The position numbers were made by a program, and so were the translations under genes. Of a stretch of 63,516 bases of DNA, positions 53,838 to 62,654 are shown piece by piece (the stretch's first letter is position 1; the number at the start of each line of letters is the position of its first letter). The notes under the pieces were generated by a model. The model did not search any database. It saw only the letters and a list, made by a program, of their open reading frames with translations, and was not told the origin of the DNA. Source of the DNA: Rhodothermaceae bacterium (GTDB lineage Bacteria > Bacteroidota > Rhodothermia > Rhodothermales > Bin80); assembly GCA_009838195.1 (NCBI GenBank), contig VXSC01000038.1, forward strand, positions 1-63,516, written 5' to 3'.

Positions 53838-54968
53838 ATGACGATCCAGAAATATCTCCTGGTTTGTGTGCTCTTCGTTTTCTCCGCCCGTCTTGTGGAA
53901 GCACAGATCGCCGCAACGATCACTGGTACGGTGACCGATACCACGGGAATGCCGGTCTCGGAGGCAAACGTATTCATTGCTTCTTCTATGGTAGGAACCA
54001 CTACAGATGAAAATGGCAGCTACACACTACGTAGTATCCCATTGGGGACATTACGACTCGTAGTCTCCCGCATCGGGTATGAATCGAGTCATGTTGATCT
54101 CTTTCTACGAGAAGCCCGGATCTATACGCAAGACTTTCAGGTCACCGAGAAAATATATGAACTAGGTGCCGTCACCGTTGCAAGTGATAACCGAAGATGG
54201 CAACGTCAATTGGAACGATTCACGAAGATATTTGTCGGGGAAAGTCCGAATGCTCAACAAACCATCATCACGAATCCTCATGTCTTGGATTTTTCGGCAC
54301 GAGGTGGAAGTTTCAGAGCCCAAGCAAGTGAACCTTTAATCATCGAAAACAGAGGACTCGGTTATAAGCTAACCTATTTCTTGAACGAATTCATTGCTGA
54401 GCCAAACAGCTGGCGCTGGGATGGCGAGCCACTTTTCGAGCCGCTGGATCCCTCCAGCCCAGAGGAAGCAGCACAATGGAGCGCCCGGCGGGATTCAGCA
54501 TTCTACGGATCATTCCGACACTTTCTCTTGGCAGTAATCAATGATCAGGTGGAAAGCCAAGGATTCAAAATTTATTCCAAAACAGGCTCGAATCAGGGGA
54601 TGACAGATCCTCGCGGCGGTGCGCTAGGCAGGCAGGAAAATCGCTTTCCTCTCAAAGCATCGGAGATTATTGGCCCTGGCCAAAACGATGATGAACGTAT
54701 CCTTGATTTTGAAGGCTATGTTGATGTAGTCTACACACACGAACTTGAAAGCCCGGCCTATCTGCGGTTACAGAGACGCGGACGCGGTCGGCCACGTTAT
54801 CAGACATCAACGATCCGTCTTGATAGAGGCCCGACTGTTGTCGACTTGAAAGGAGATCCTTTAGATCCATACGGTGTAACTTTCTACGGTGGTTATTTTG
54901 CGTATGAACGTACAGGAGATGCGATGCCGAAAGAATTTCGTCCATGGAATCAGGGCGATAATTTTTAG
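53838..54968 (+). CDS. exported carboxypeptidase-regulatory-like domain protein (copy 1)
   Basis: 376 aa from the ATG at 53838. Signal peptide (YLLVCVLFVFSARLVEA) cleaved near EAQ. A carboxypeptidase-regulatory-like beta domain (about residues 25-105, with TGTVTDTTGMPVSEANVFIA) is followed by a conserved region: RRWQRQLERFTKIFVGES and ASEPLIIENRGLGYKLTYFL. This is the layout of a Bacteroidota family of unknown function. It is followed by a paralogue in tandem. An internal glycine/arginine-rich stretch (RRGRGRPRYQT) lies near the C terminus. Confidence 0.85.
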   Translation: MTIQKYLLVCVLFVFSARLVEAQIAATITGTVTDTTGMPVSEANVFIASSMVGTTTDENGSYTLRSIPLGTLRLVVSRIGYESSHVDLFLREARIYTQDFQVTEKIYELGAVTVASDNRRWQRQLERFTKIFVGESPNAQQTIITNPHVLDFSARGGSFRAQASEPLIIENRGLGYKLTYFLNEFIAEPNSWRWDGEPLFEPLDPSSPEEAAQWSARRDSAFYGSFRHFLLAVINDQVESQGFKIYSKTGSNQGMTDPRGGALGRQENRFPLKASEIIGPGQNDDERILDFEGYVDVVYTHELESPAYLRLQRRGRGRPRYQTSTIRLDRGPTVVDLKGDPLDPYGVTFYGGYFAYERTGDAMPKEFRPWNQGDNF

Positions 54969-56046
54969 AGGGCTGATTTATTTGCTACTGCTCGTACCGT
55001 GCACCCACGTACTTGGGCAGAATATCGTGCTAACTGGCACGGTCACGGATACAACCTCCCAACGAGCATTACCGGATGCCCACGTATTCATTGCCTCGTC
55101 ACTGATAGGAACCGCGACTGATAGCAAAGGCAAATTCATTCTCAAAGACGTCCCTGCGGGTGCCCATCGTATTGTCGTTACCATGCTTGGCTACGAACCG
55201 GCCAGTGTAGATACTCTTTTGAGGGCTGGCAAAGAATACGAGTTTGATCTCACCCTGAATCCTACAACTGTCGAATTGGAAGAGGTGGTGGTGAATGCTC
55301 GATTGGCTCGCAGATGGCAGCGACGGCTCAGTAAATTTATACGCCTCTTTTTGGGAGAAACCAATAACAGTGCTCTAACCACAATTGTAAACCCCGAGGT
55401 GCTCAGTTTTACAAGCCGCCTCGGAAAATTATCGGCTACTGCGAGTGAGCCCCTGATTATAGAAAATCGTGCTCTCGGTTACCGACTCCAGTATTACCTG
55501 AAAGAGTTCTTCTATTACGGCAGTACAATCAAGTACGATGGCGAGCCATCTTTCACAGAGCTAGTCCCGACGGACAGTATCGAGTGGCAGCATTGGCTCA
55601 TGAACAGGGAGGCTGCTTTCAACGGATCCCAGAGACATTTTCTGCTCTCGCTTATGGCTGGACAGACGAATGAAGAAGGGTTTGAGATACATCGACGATC
55701 TTCCCTTGAGTCAAACAGAGCCCGGTTTACGGTGGAGCCAGATCAATTGCTGGAGCCTGGTCCTACTCCGCTTGAGCAACTACTGACTTTTCACGGTCTA
55801 TTGGAAATCACGTACGTCAACGAATCAGAAGACGACAGTTTCCAGGAGTGGCAACGCCAGCCAACCTGGACACGCCCCGCCCCTCAGCGCTCCTTTATGG
55901 AACTAAATTCCGGCCCCACACTGATTGATGAAACCGGTGAAGTCATTGACCCTTATGGTGTCGTGGTGTACGGCTATTATGCATTTGAGCGTATTGCCGA
56001 CAAGGTCCCTAAAGAGTACCGTCCCCCTGATTGGGAGAGCAGATAA
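54919..56046 (+). CDS. exported carboxypeptidase-regulatory-like domain protein (copy 2)
   Basis: 375 aa from the ATG at 54919, which overlaps the end of copy 1 by 50 bases; a later start at TTG is also possible. A signal peptide (RGLIYLLLLVPCTHVLGQ) precedes the regulatory-like domain (TGTVTDTTSQRALPDAHVFIA). The same RRWQRRLSKFIRLFLGET and ASEPLIIENRALGYRLQYYL elements occur as in copy 1, in the same order and spacing, showing a tandem duplication. Overall identity appears moderate, so the copies have diverged. Confidence 0.85.
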   Translation: MRCRKNFVHGIRAIIFRGLIYLLLLVPCTHVLGQNIVLTGTVTDTTSQRALPDAHVFIASSLIGTATDSKGKFILKDVPAGAHRIVVTMLGYEPASVDTLLRAGKEYEFDLTLNPTTVELEEVVVNARLARRWQRRLSKFIRLFLGETNNSALTTIVNPEVLSFTSRLGKLSATASEPLIIENRALGYRLQYYLKEFFYYGSTIKYDGEPSFTELVPTDSIEWQHWLMNREAAFNGSQRHFLLSLMAGQTNEEGFEIHRRSSLESNRARFTVEPDQLLEPGPTPLEQLLTFHGLLEITYVNESEDDSFQEWQRQPTWTRPAPQRSFMELNSGPTLIDETGEVIDPYGVVVYGYYAFERIADKVPKEYRPPDWESR

Positions 56047-56051
56047 TCGAG

Positions 56052-57155
56052 TTAATGAGGCAACAAGACTGTATTTCCTGACTTGGCGGATCGAATTGCG
56101 GCATCCAAGATTTCCGTCGCGACCATATTGACGGATAACGAGGATAAACTTCCCTCTGGATCAATATCACCTCGCACAACCGCTGCAAGAAATGCGAATG
56201 GATCGTCACGGGGGCTTTCCCTGTTCGGTGGCAACTTAAAATGTTCGAGATCTGCACCGGGGAGACCAATCGTTCCATCCGTTGAATTCTTTGCATAGAT
56301 GTATCCGTCCGTACCATAGACATCCATGTCTTTTCGATGGAACGGCCAGTTCCAGGATGCCTGAATAATTCCCTGCGCAGACGGATAGGTCACAATAATC
56401 GTTGCTTCGTCATCAACTTGGCCATAAGGCGGATCTGGTTTGAAGATTTGCGTGATTGCCGTTACACTTATTGGCCTTTGCCCCCCTGCAAACCAGGTAA
56501 TCAGGTTTGCACCATAGCAACCAAAATCTGTAATTGCGCCTCCCCCATTTTTTTCTTCCGTCAAAAGCCAGGAAGAAAATTCCTCCCCCACACCGATTTC
56601 GATGGGACCGGGGTGTCCATCCCGCACAACCATCTTACGTAAATCTCCGAGCGAGGCGAGAGATTCTTTGGCATAGTGAACGCTTGGGTACCAAGTCGTT
56701 TCGTAATTAGTCAGTAAGTGTATGCCCGCTGAATCTGCGACCGCCTTCATTCGCTGTGCATGATCCAGTGAGATTGCCAGTGGTTTTTCAACCATCACAT
56801 GCACTCCGCGTGACGCAGCAGCCTTGGTCACAGCCAAATGATCAAAAATATTTGTAAAGACCGTGATTGCCTCTGGCTGTGTCGCATCAAGCATTTCTTC
56901 AACGGATTCGTAGACCAACTCCGTATCAAAGCCAAACCAAGCAGCATGACGCTCAACCAACTCATGATCTGATTCTGCAATCCCAACAATTTCTACATCA
57001 CCCCGTGCTTCACGCCCAAGTATCCAGCCCACATGTCCATGAACGAGTCCAACCACTCCAATGCGTACGGGCGCTGATGTATCCGTATTAGAGGCACCGG
57101 TAGACAAAGGGGAAACCTGCAATACGACTGCAAAAAGTACAGATAAAAGTCCCAT
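56052..57155 (-). CDS. exported Gfo/Idh/MocA family oxidoreductase
   Basis: NAD(P)-dependent sugar or cyclitol dehydrogenase (367 aa from the ATG at 57155; an in-frame GTG at 57158 is also possible). A Sec-type signal peptide (LLSVLFAVVLQVSPLSTGA) leads to a Rossmann domain with GVVGLVHGHVG and a conserved VHVMVEKPLAIS (EKP catalytic-site motif). The C-terminal domain contains AITDFGCYGANLITWFAGG. The stop of the upstream TIM-barrel gene overlaps the start. It is the last gene of the five-gene minus-strand operon. Confidence 0.88.
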   Translation of the reverse strand: MGLLSVLFAVVLQVSPLSTGASNTDTSAPVRIGVVGLVHGHVGWILGREARGDVEIVGIAESDHELVERHAAWFGFDTELVYESVEEMLDATQPEAITVFTNIFDHLAVTKAAASRGVHVMVEKPLAISLDHAQRMKAVADSAGIHLLTNYETTWYPSVHYAKESLASLGDLRKMVVRDGHPGPIEIGVGEEFSSWLLTEEKNGGGAITDFGCYGANLITWFAGGQRPISVTAITQIFKPDPPYGQVDDEATIIVTYPSAQGIIQASWNWPFHRKDMDVYGTDGYIYAKNSTDGTIGLPGADLEHFKLPPNRESPRDDPFAFLAAVVRGDIDPEGSLSSLSVNMVATEILDAAIRSAKSGNTVLLPH

Positions 57156-58066
57156 CACTCGCCGCCACTCCCGTCTACTTTCCGATACGCTTGGATAAGT
57201 GCCATCTCACCTTCTTGCCCAGGATGCATGTTCCCATGCTCCATCCCCAAAACCCCTTCAAATCCCTTTTCACGAATATGGGTGAAGACGTTCTGATAAT
57301 TGATCTCACCAGTTGTCGGTTCTTTGCGCCCAGGATTATCCCCGATTTGAAAATAGCCAATCTCATCCCAGGCAGCGTCAATGTTGGGGATCAGGTTTCC
57401 CTCTGTGATTTGCTGGTGGTATAAGTCATTCAGGATTTTACACGCGGGACTATCCACCGCACGGCATATCTCATATGCCTGCGGAATCTTTGTTAAAAAG
57501 AGTCCAGGATGATTATGTGGGTTGAGTGGTTCGAGAACCATCACAAGACCATGCGGCTCCAGAATATCACAGGCCCGGCGCAAGCTCTCAATTACATGCG
57601 CGGTTTGATACCCCATATCTAGTCTAAGATCAACAAATCCAGGTACGACCGTCATCCACGTGGCATTGACACGTTTCGCAACCTCGACAGACTCCTGAAT
57701 TTCCTTCAAAAACTGCTCTCTGTGATCTGCATTGCCACTGGCAAGGTTGGGCTCACGCCAGAAAATCGTGTGCGCCACAAAGACCCCCATCCGCATATCG
57801 CGCTGAGCCATTGCACTTGCAATACGATCCTGCGTATCCGTACTGCGCCCCTTCATGCCATTGTCTTCCCAAGCGGTAAATCCCTGATCCGCCGCAAAAT
57901 TAAGCTGATCCACAAGATCATCGCCCGCGCTGTGCTTGAACATGCCAAAGTGTGGGGCATAGTGCATTGAGAAACTATTGGAATTCCCAATTATGGAGGT
58001 ACAGCCTAAGCCAGCCGCGGCGGCAGCCATAAGAGAGGCGGAGGGTAAAAATTCCCGGCGTGTCAT
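57155..58066 (-). CDS. Tat lipoprotein-type TIM-barrel isomerase (hydroxypyruvate isomerase-like)
   Basis: 303 aa sugar phosphate isomerase/epimerase fold. The twin-arginine start TRREFLPSA is followed by a lipobox-like GLGC, giving a Tat-exported lipoprotein. Metal-ligand sites are visible in MVLEPLNPH, KILNDLYHQ and the Hyi-type segment FQIGDNPGRKEPTTGEINY. The family converts keto-sugars or hydroxypyruvate. It overlaps the downstream dehydrogenase gene and follows another TIM-barrel gene by 32 bases. Confidence 0.87.
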   Translation of the reverse strand: MTRREFLPSASLMAAAAAGLGCTSIIGNSNSFSMHYAPHFGMFKHSAGDDLVDQLNFAADQGFTAWEDNGMKGRSTDTQDRIASAMAQRDMRMGVFVAHTIFWREPNLASGNADHREQFLKEIQESVEVAKRVNATWMTVVPGFVDLRLDMGYQTAHVIESLRRACDILEPHGLVMVLEPLNPHNHPGLFLTKIPQAYEICRAVDSPACKILNDLYHQQITEGNLIPNIDAAWDEIGYFQIGDNPGRKEPTTGEINYQNVFTHIREKGFEGVLGMEHGNMHPGQEGEMALIQAYRKVDGSGGE

Positions 58067-58098
58067 TTTCCTGATCTGATTATGTAATGGATTGAAGA

Positions 58099-58953
58099 TT
58101 ATACATCGCAGAGACGCACCGCCTCGCGTAATGAGATCAATGGGGTTCGAGTTGGAATAAATTCTTGGCCCACAAAACCCGTGTATCCCGTCTCCACAAT
58201 CGCACGCATGATTGCAGGGTAGTTCAATTCCTGTGAATCATCAATTTCATTTCGCCCTGGGTTTCCACCTGTATGGTAGTGGCCAATAAATTGATGATTA
58301 TCTCTGATTGTGCGTATGACATCTCCCTCCATAACCTGCATGTGGTAAATATCATAGAGCAACTTGAAGTACTCGGAGCCAATCTGCTTACAAAGCTCAA
58401 CCCCCCATACTGTGTGGTCACACATATAATCCGGATGGCTCACTTTGCTGTTGAGCAGTTCCATACAGAGTGTAATGCCATGTTGTTCTGCCACTGGAAC
58501 GATCTTTTCAAGTCCCTGAACACAATTCTCAAGCCCCTTGGCATCTCCCATACCGCGCCTGTTTCCAGAAAAGCAGATCACACGATCATAACCAGCCTCC
58601 GCAACCTCCCGTATGCGCTCAATGAACATTGGAACCAACCATTCATGATTGTTAGGTTCATTAAACCCATCCGTCAAACGATCTTTCCCGTCTGCAACCG
58701 GCCCAAAAGGCATCGCACAGACCAATCCATACTTCTCTAGAATCGGCCATTCGTCCGGCTCAAGTAACTCCACCGACTTGAGACCCATGGTTGCTGCTAC
58801 CTGGACCAGTTCTTCAACTGAATAATCAGGATAGCACCACTTGCAAACACTATGGTTTATACGTCCTCTCAAATGGGACTCTGGCAACGCACCCAGTAAA
58901 CTGGCCCCTGCCAACCCCGTCAAACTGGTTTCAATAAACGACCGACGCTTCAT
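58099..58953 (-). CDS. Tat-exported hydroxypyruvate isomerase-like TIM-barrel protein
   Basis: 284 aa with a twin-arginine start (KRRSFIETSLTG). The catalytic/metal segments are CMELLNSK, KLLYDIYHMQ and the Hyi signature GHYHTGGNPGRNEIDDSQELNY. It resembles the gene just downstream in fold and motif order but not closely in sequence. It is located between two other TIM-barrel genes in the operon. Substrate unknown; a keto-sugar is likely. Confidence 0.87.
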   Translation of the reverse strand: MKRRSFIETSLTGLAGASLLGALPESHLRGRINHSVCKWCYPDYSVEELVQVAATMGLKSVELLEPDEWPILEKYGLVCAMPFGPVADGKDRLTDGFNEPNNHEWLVPMFIERIREVAEAGYDRVICFSGNRRGMGDAKGLENCVQGLEKIVPVAEQHGITLCMELLNSKVSHPDYMCDHTVWGVELCKQIGSEYFKLLYDIYHMQVMEGDVIRTIRDNHQFIGHYHTGGNPGRNEIDDSQELNYPAIMRAIVETGYTGFVGQEFIPTRTPLISLREAVRLCDV

Positions 58954-58981
58954 CGTGATTTGTTTGAATGCAAAGAAATTT

Positions 58982-59878
58982 CTATTGAACCGGAAGAATT
59001 CGATCCATACGTTCGGCTAATCCCTCGAGGTAGGTTCGGTCCCCGCCTGAGACCTCTGCAGTTGCCCATCCTTCATAGCCAATATCTGAAAGAGCTTTAT
59101 TGACCGCTGGCCAATCACAATCTCCTTCTCCCAGTGGTACACGAAAACCTGCATAAGGCCCCTCGGAATCCGCTTTCGACCGACTGAACTCTTTGATGTC
59201 CAATTTCAGAATACGAGGACCCAAGGCTCGGATCCAGTGTTCAGGCCAACCGTACGTGACCACATTCCCTACATCAAAGTACCAGCCTACAAACTCACTT
59301 TCGAATTCATCCACATATCTTGCGCACTCGAGCGGGCTCAGCAGAAACTTGTTCCAGACATTTTCAAACGCAATCTTGATACCATATTCTGCCGCCATCG
59401 GGAGTGCCTTGCGGATTTCTGTTTGTGAACGCGTGTAGGCATCCGCATACGACACGTTCTTGTTCACTACTGCCGGTACAAGAAGTACCGTTGACGCTCC
59501 ATACGCGTGTGCATCCTGGATGGCAATCTTTAGTCCATCTAATCCCTCCTCTCTCACAACTGGATCCGGATCAGAAAGTGTTTTTGTCCAATGCACTGAA
59601 TCAACCACACCATGAATCGGTAGCCCGACAGCATCTCGTGCAGCGATTACTTCATCTCTATCCAAATCACTTGAACTATTCATCTCTACTCCATCAAATC
59701 CCAGGTCCTTGAGCAACTGAAATTTCTCAGCAATCGATAGATCCGGCTCCTGAACCATCCCAAACTTGACCGCTTTACGAATAGATCGTGCAGTCGGCCG
59801 AGCATATCCACTCTTGCGGTCCAAGGCTAGTCCTACCACACCCAACGCTCCCGTTAGCAAAAAATCTCTCCTTTTCAT
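58982..59878 (-). CDS. Tat-exported xylulose 5-phosphate epimerase-like TIM-barrel protein
   Basis: 298 aa with the twin-arginine start KRRDFLLTGALG. The barrel has KIAFENVWNK, WYFDVGNV and ILKLDIKEFSRS followed by VPLGEGDCDW, an arrangement like UlaE/SgbU-type L-xylulose 5-phosphate 3-epimerases. It differs from the two neighbouring barrels in metal-ligand segments. It follows the first gene of the operon by two bases. A phosphorylated substrate would be unusual in the periplasm, so an unphosphorylated keto-sugar is more likely. Confidence 0.87.
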   Translation of the reverse strand: MKRRDFLLTGALGVVGLALDRKSGYARPTARSIRKAVKFGMVQEPDLSIAEKFQLLKDLGFDGVEMNSSSDLDRDEVIAARDAVGLPIHGVVDSVHWTKTLSDPDPVVREEGLDGLKIAIQDAHAYGASTVLLVPAVVNKNVSYADAYTRSQTEIRKALPMAAEYGIKIAFENVWNKFLLSPLECARYVDEFESEFVGWYFDVGNVVTYGWPEHWIRALGPRILKLDIKEFSRSKADSEGPYAGFRVPLGEGDCDWPAVNKALSDIGYEGWATAEVSGGDRTYLEGLAERMDRILPVQ

Positions 59879-59880
59879 GC

Positions 59881-61188
59881 TTACTCCATTTTCTGGGCAG
59901 ACATCGAAGCGGAACGGGATAATTTCGTGATACCGGGTGCTGGAACTTGAGGCATGGGCAATTGCCCGAATGCCAGTGTTTTTGGCACTAAATCCAATCC
60001 GGATGCCATCATCTCATCCCAGCTCAGCTGTTGACCTGTATAGGCACTCTCTCGGCCTAACACTGCTGTAAGTGTACTCGCTGCAATCTGGTTGGCTTCA
60101 TTGATCGGCTTACTATCACGAATAGATTGAATTAAATCCGCATGTTCCTGCACGTATCCATTGCCGCCGGGCTCAGGCATCTCGTACAAGATACTTCCAT
60201 CATGCCGCCGAATTTGGGAATTGCGTGGATTCAAGTCGGCGATTCCTTTCGTGCCAACCACACGGTTTGTAACCCTGTTGGTTGCTCCTTGGAATTGTCT
60301 GCATTTTGCCTCCACAATTATTTCTCCCGGGTAGACATACTCCACACTGAAGTGATCATAAATATGTCCATACTCGGGACTAGTTCTGGCAATCCGGCCC
60401 CCCATCGCAATCGCACTCTGAGGATGTCCTTGGAACACCCAATTGATTACGTCAATGTTGTGCACAAATTGCTCCACGATATGATCACCACTCAGCCATG
60501 TAAAGTAGTACCAGTTGCGGCACTGCCATTCCATATCACTCATCCCACTCTTGCGCTCACGTAGCCATATCGGACCCGTCAAATAATATTCCTGTGCAGC
60601 CACAATCTCTCCAATCATGCCATCGTGAATACGCTTTATCGCCTCCATAAAACTTGGTTGTCGACGATAGAGCGTCCCTGCAACCACGGACAGTCCTTTC
60701 TGCGTGGCAACTTCCCCTGATTTCAAGATTTCCATCGCTCCCGCTACATCTACACTGACCGGCTTTTCCATGAACACATGCTTATCGGCATTGACAGCAG
60801 CCGTAAAATGGGCTGGTCTGAAACCCGGTGGAGCAGCCAAAATCACCATATCTACATCGCTGTCAATCACATGTTGGTAGGCATCAAAGCCAACAAAAGC
60901 GTGAGAATCGTCGACTTTATAGGCATCTCCAATCTCTCCCTTTAAGGCGTCTCTGGATGCATCCAGGCGGTCTTCAAATAGATCTCCCATGGCAGTGATT
61001 TCCACCTGCTCACTAGATACCACGGCATCCCTTGCCGCCCCTGTACCGCGTCCGCCGCAACCTATAACCCCTACGCGTAAGCTATCGCGCCCCCCTGCAT
61101 AGGCAAAGTTACCGGATGTCATCAATCCAAGTGTGCCGACAGTGGTCACTTTTACAAAGTTTCGTCTGGTGATTTCGTTTTGTTGCAT
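59881..61188 (-). CDS. Tat-exported Gfo/Idh/MocA family dehydrogenase
   Basis: 435 aa from the ATG at 61188 (an upstream start would disrupt the signal). The twin-arginine start TRRNFVKVTTVG indicates Tat export. The Rossmann loop GVIGCGGRGTGAARDA (about 37-52), KHVFMEKPVSV with the EKP motif, and WYYFTWLSGDHIVEQFVHNID (about 225-245) identify the family. It is the first gene of the operon, so the promoter lies in the 328 bases upstream. It likely oxidises a sugar or cyclitol with a tightly held cofactor, since it acts outside the cytosol. Confidence 0.88.
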   Translation of the reverse strand: MQQNEITRRNFVKVTTVGTLGLMTSGNFAYAGGRDSLRVGVIGCGGRGTGAARDAVVSSEQVEITAMGDLFEDRLDASRDALKGEIGDAYKVDDSHAFVGFDAYQHVIDSDVDMVILAAPPGFRPAHFTAAVNADKHVFMEKPVSVDVAGAMEILKSGEVATQKGLSVVAGTLYRRQPSFMEAIKRIHDGMIGEIVAAQEYYLTGPIWLRERKSGMSDMEWQCRNWYYFTWLSGDHIVEQFVHNIDVINWVFQGHPQSAIAMGGRIARTSPEYGHIYDHFSVEYVYPGEIIVEAKCRQFQGATNRVTNRVVGTKGIADLNPRNSQIRRHDGSILYEMPEPGGNGYVQEHADLIQSIRDSKPINEANQIAASTLTAVLGRESAYTGQQLSWDEMMASGLDLVPKTLAFGQLPMPQVPAPGITKLSRSASMSAQKME

Positions 61189-61516
61189 CTGGGATTGATT
61201 TGTTTGATTGAAAGATAATGTCACACAGTTTAAATCTGAGACTAAAGCTGAACCGCGCAACTAGAAGACATAATGGCTTGCTCCTGAGCGTATCCAGTGT
61301 TTCATTTGGGATGGCGGTTTGCAAGACGAGTGCTATTGGAATAGACATGATGAATGCTAAATCCTGTTTGAAGCAATCGATGCAACCCGATACAACTCAC
61401 ATAAGATCTAATCTGAGGTTAACATTCCACTCTCCTCCGATTAATCCGCGACCAAATTCAACCTACAATAATTCGTGCACTAAAACACGAGTTTTACCCC
61501 GAGCACTGAGCCAATT
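61189..61516. other. upstream region of the exported oxidoreductase operon
   Basis: 328 bases between the first oxidoreductase gene and the RDD protein stop, both read on the minus strand. The operon promoter should be here. No clear -35/-10 pair or repeat was found. Open frames have no recognisable motifs. Confidence 0.35.
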
Positions 61517-61996
61517 CTAGTCCCAGTCCACCGTTTTCCGTTCTACATCCAAGGGGGAAACGACGACAGTACCAGCTAATTTGTCATGCCAACCCTGCTT
61601 CCTAGCATCGATCGCTATCCATATGAACCCCAAAAATAGCGGGATCGTGGAGAGAATATAGGCAAAATATCGGCCAATGTGCTGACCTGTGGTAGGGACC
61701 ATGCCAGTTCTTGCATCAACAATCTTTGCTCGTATTACCATCTTTCCGGGTGTCGCTTGTTTAGCAACCCAAAACCAAATAGTTGCGACCGGCGGAACCA
61801 CATATGAAAGTAAGACATCCATCGGGCCGTGAATGATGTCGTCCGCTGTCCAGTACGATAATCCATAGAAGTACGTTAGTAATGGCATTGCAATGGCAGC
61901 ATATATCAACACATCAACCAATTCAGCACCTACTCGGGGCCAAAAACCTACGTACTTCAGATCGATGGGCACAGATTCAGTCGTACTAGTGGTCAT
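61517..61996 (-). CDS. RDD family membrane protein
   Basis: 159 aa protein from the ATG at 61996 (an upstream TTG is unlikely). The RDD pattern is visible: YVGFWPRVGAELVDVLIYAAIAMPLL with the Arg and Asp of helix 1, a second helix region near VVPPVATIWFWVAK, GKMVIRAKIVDARTG, and a third helix in YFAYILSTIPLFLGFIWIAID followed by GWHDKLAGTVVV. It is probably an inner-membrane protein, role unknown (some members affect ion or metal tolerance). It stands alone. Confidence 0.82.
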   Translation of the reverse strand: MTTSTTESVPIDLKYVGFWPRVGAELVDVLIYAAIAMPLLTYFYGLSYWTADDIIHGPMDVLLSYVVPPVATIWFWVAKQATPGKMVIRAKIVDARTGMVPTTGQHIGRYFAYILSTIPLFLGFIWIAIDARKQGWHDKLAGTVVVSPLDVERKTVDWD

Positions 61997-62149
61997 GATT
62001 CCGAAAGTTTGTGAAATGCAAGCGAGCTCTGTATTTGATTCATCTTGAGTCGAAATATACAATTTTTGGGGAAGCGGTCACAATTTCCTTAAAACTGGTG
62101 ACTTTACTTGAACAGTCCAGTGTTCAGTTGTTTGACCTCTACATGGGCT

Positions 62150-62610
62150 GGCTCCGTCATTTGAACTTAACTCACCCTGCCCCAACGCATTCGTAACGAC
62201 ATCTTCCCAGACCATCACACCATATGCAGAAGCTCACGCATCAGCAATCATCGCACTGGGAGTGCTCACAGCAACTTTTCGCTCATGTGTCACCCCATAC
62301 CCAATCTCAGGATCAAGAATATGAGAATACCTCACTCCTTGGTAATCCAAGTACCGACATGAATCTCCATAAACTGCAATTCCACAGTTTTTCAAGATTA
62401 TTTCATGTGCTTCTGACTCTGCTGAAAACACTCTCATACTCCAGCCATCTGAATTCGTAGGAACTTCACCTAAAGTGATATCCCCTCCCGCATCTACGGC
62501 AGCCCCTGAAAACCCATCTAGAAAAAGAACTCCTCCCCTGATCAACTACATACGCCCTTCGCAATCCACCAAAGTCAAGCCGTATGTTGCCCTAGTGTAA
62601 TGGATACGCT
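62150..62610 (-). pseudogene. decayed apbE-like (FAD:protein FMN transferase) remnant
   Basis: On the minus strand the C-terminal half of an ApbE protein is readable in pieces. RLDFGGLRRAYVVDQG around 62580-62550 is in one frame. GAAVDAGGDITLG and DYQGVRYSHILDPEIGYGV, followed by SAMIADA, are in a second frame ending at a TGA at 62236-62234. After the TGA the frame continues with ASAYGVMVWEDVV, as ApbE proteins do. At least one frameshift, a stop codon and loss of the 5' half make it non-functional. Confidence 0.7.
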
Positions 62611-62654
62611 AAGGCCCCTATAAAATTCTCGGAACATATTAGTTGGATCCACGA

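Noticed and set aside
61218..61520. 100-codon plus-strand frame upstream of the oxidoreductase operon
   Set aside because: It lies in the promoter region of the operon and shows no family features.
62234..62236. In-frame TGA read as Trp (recoding) in the apbE-like region
   Set aside because: The same region also has a frameshift and lacks its 5' half, and TGA is used as a normal stop for other genes here, so decay is simpler.
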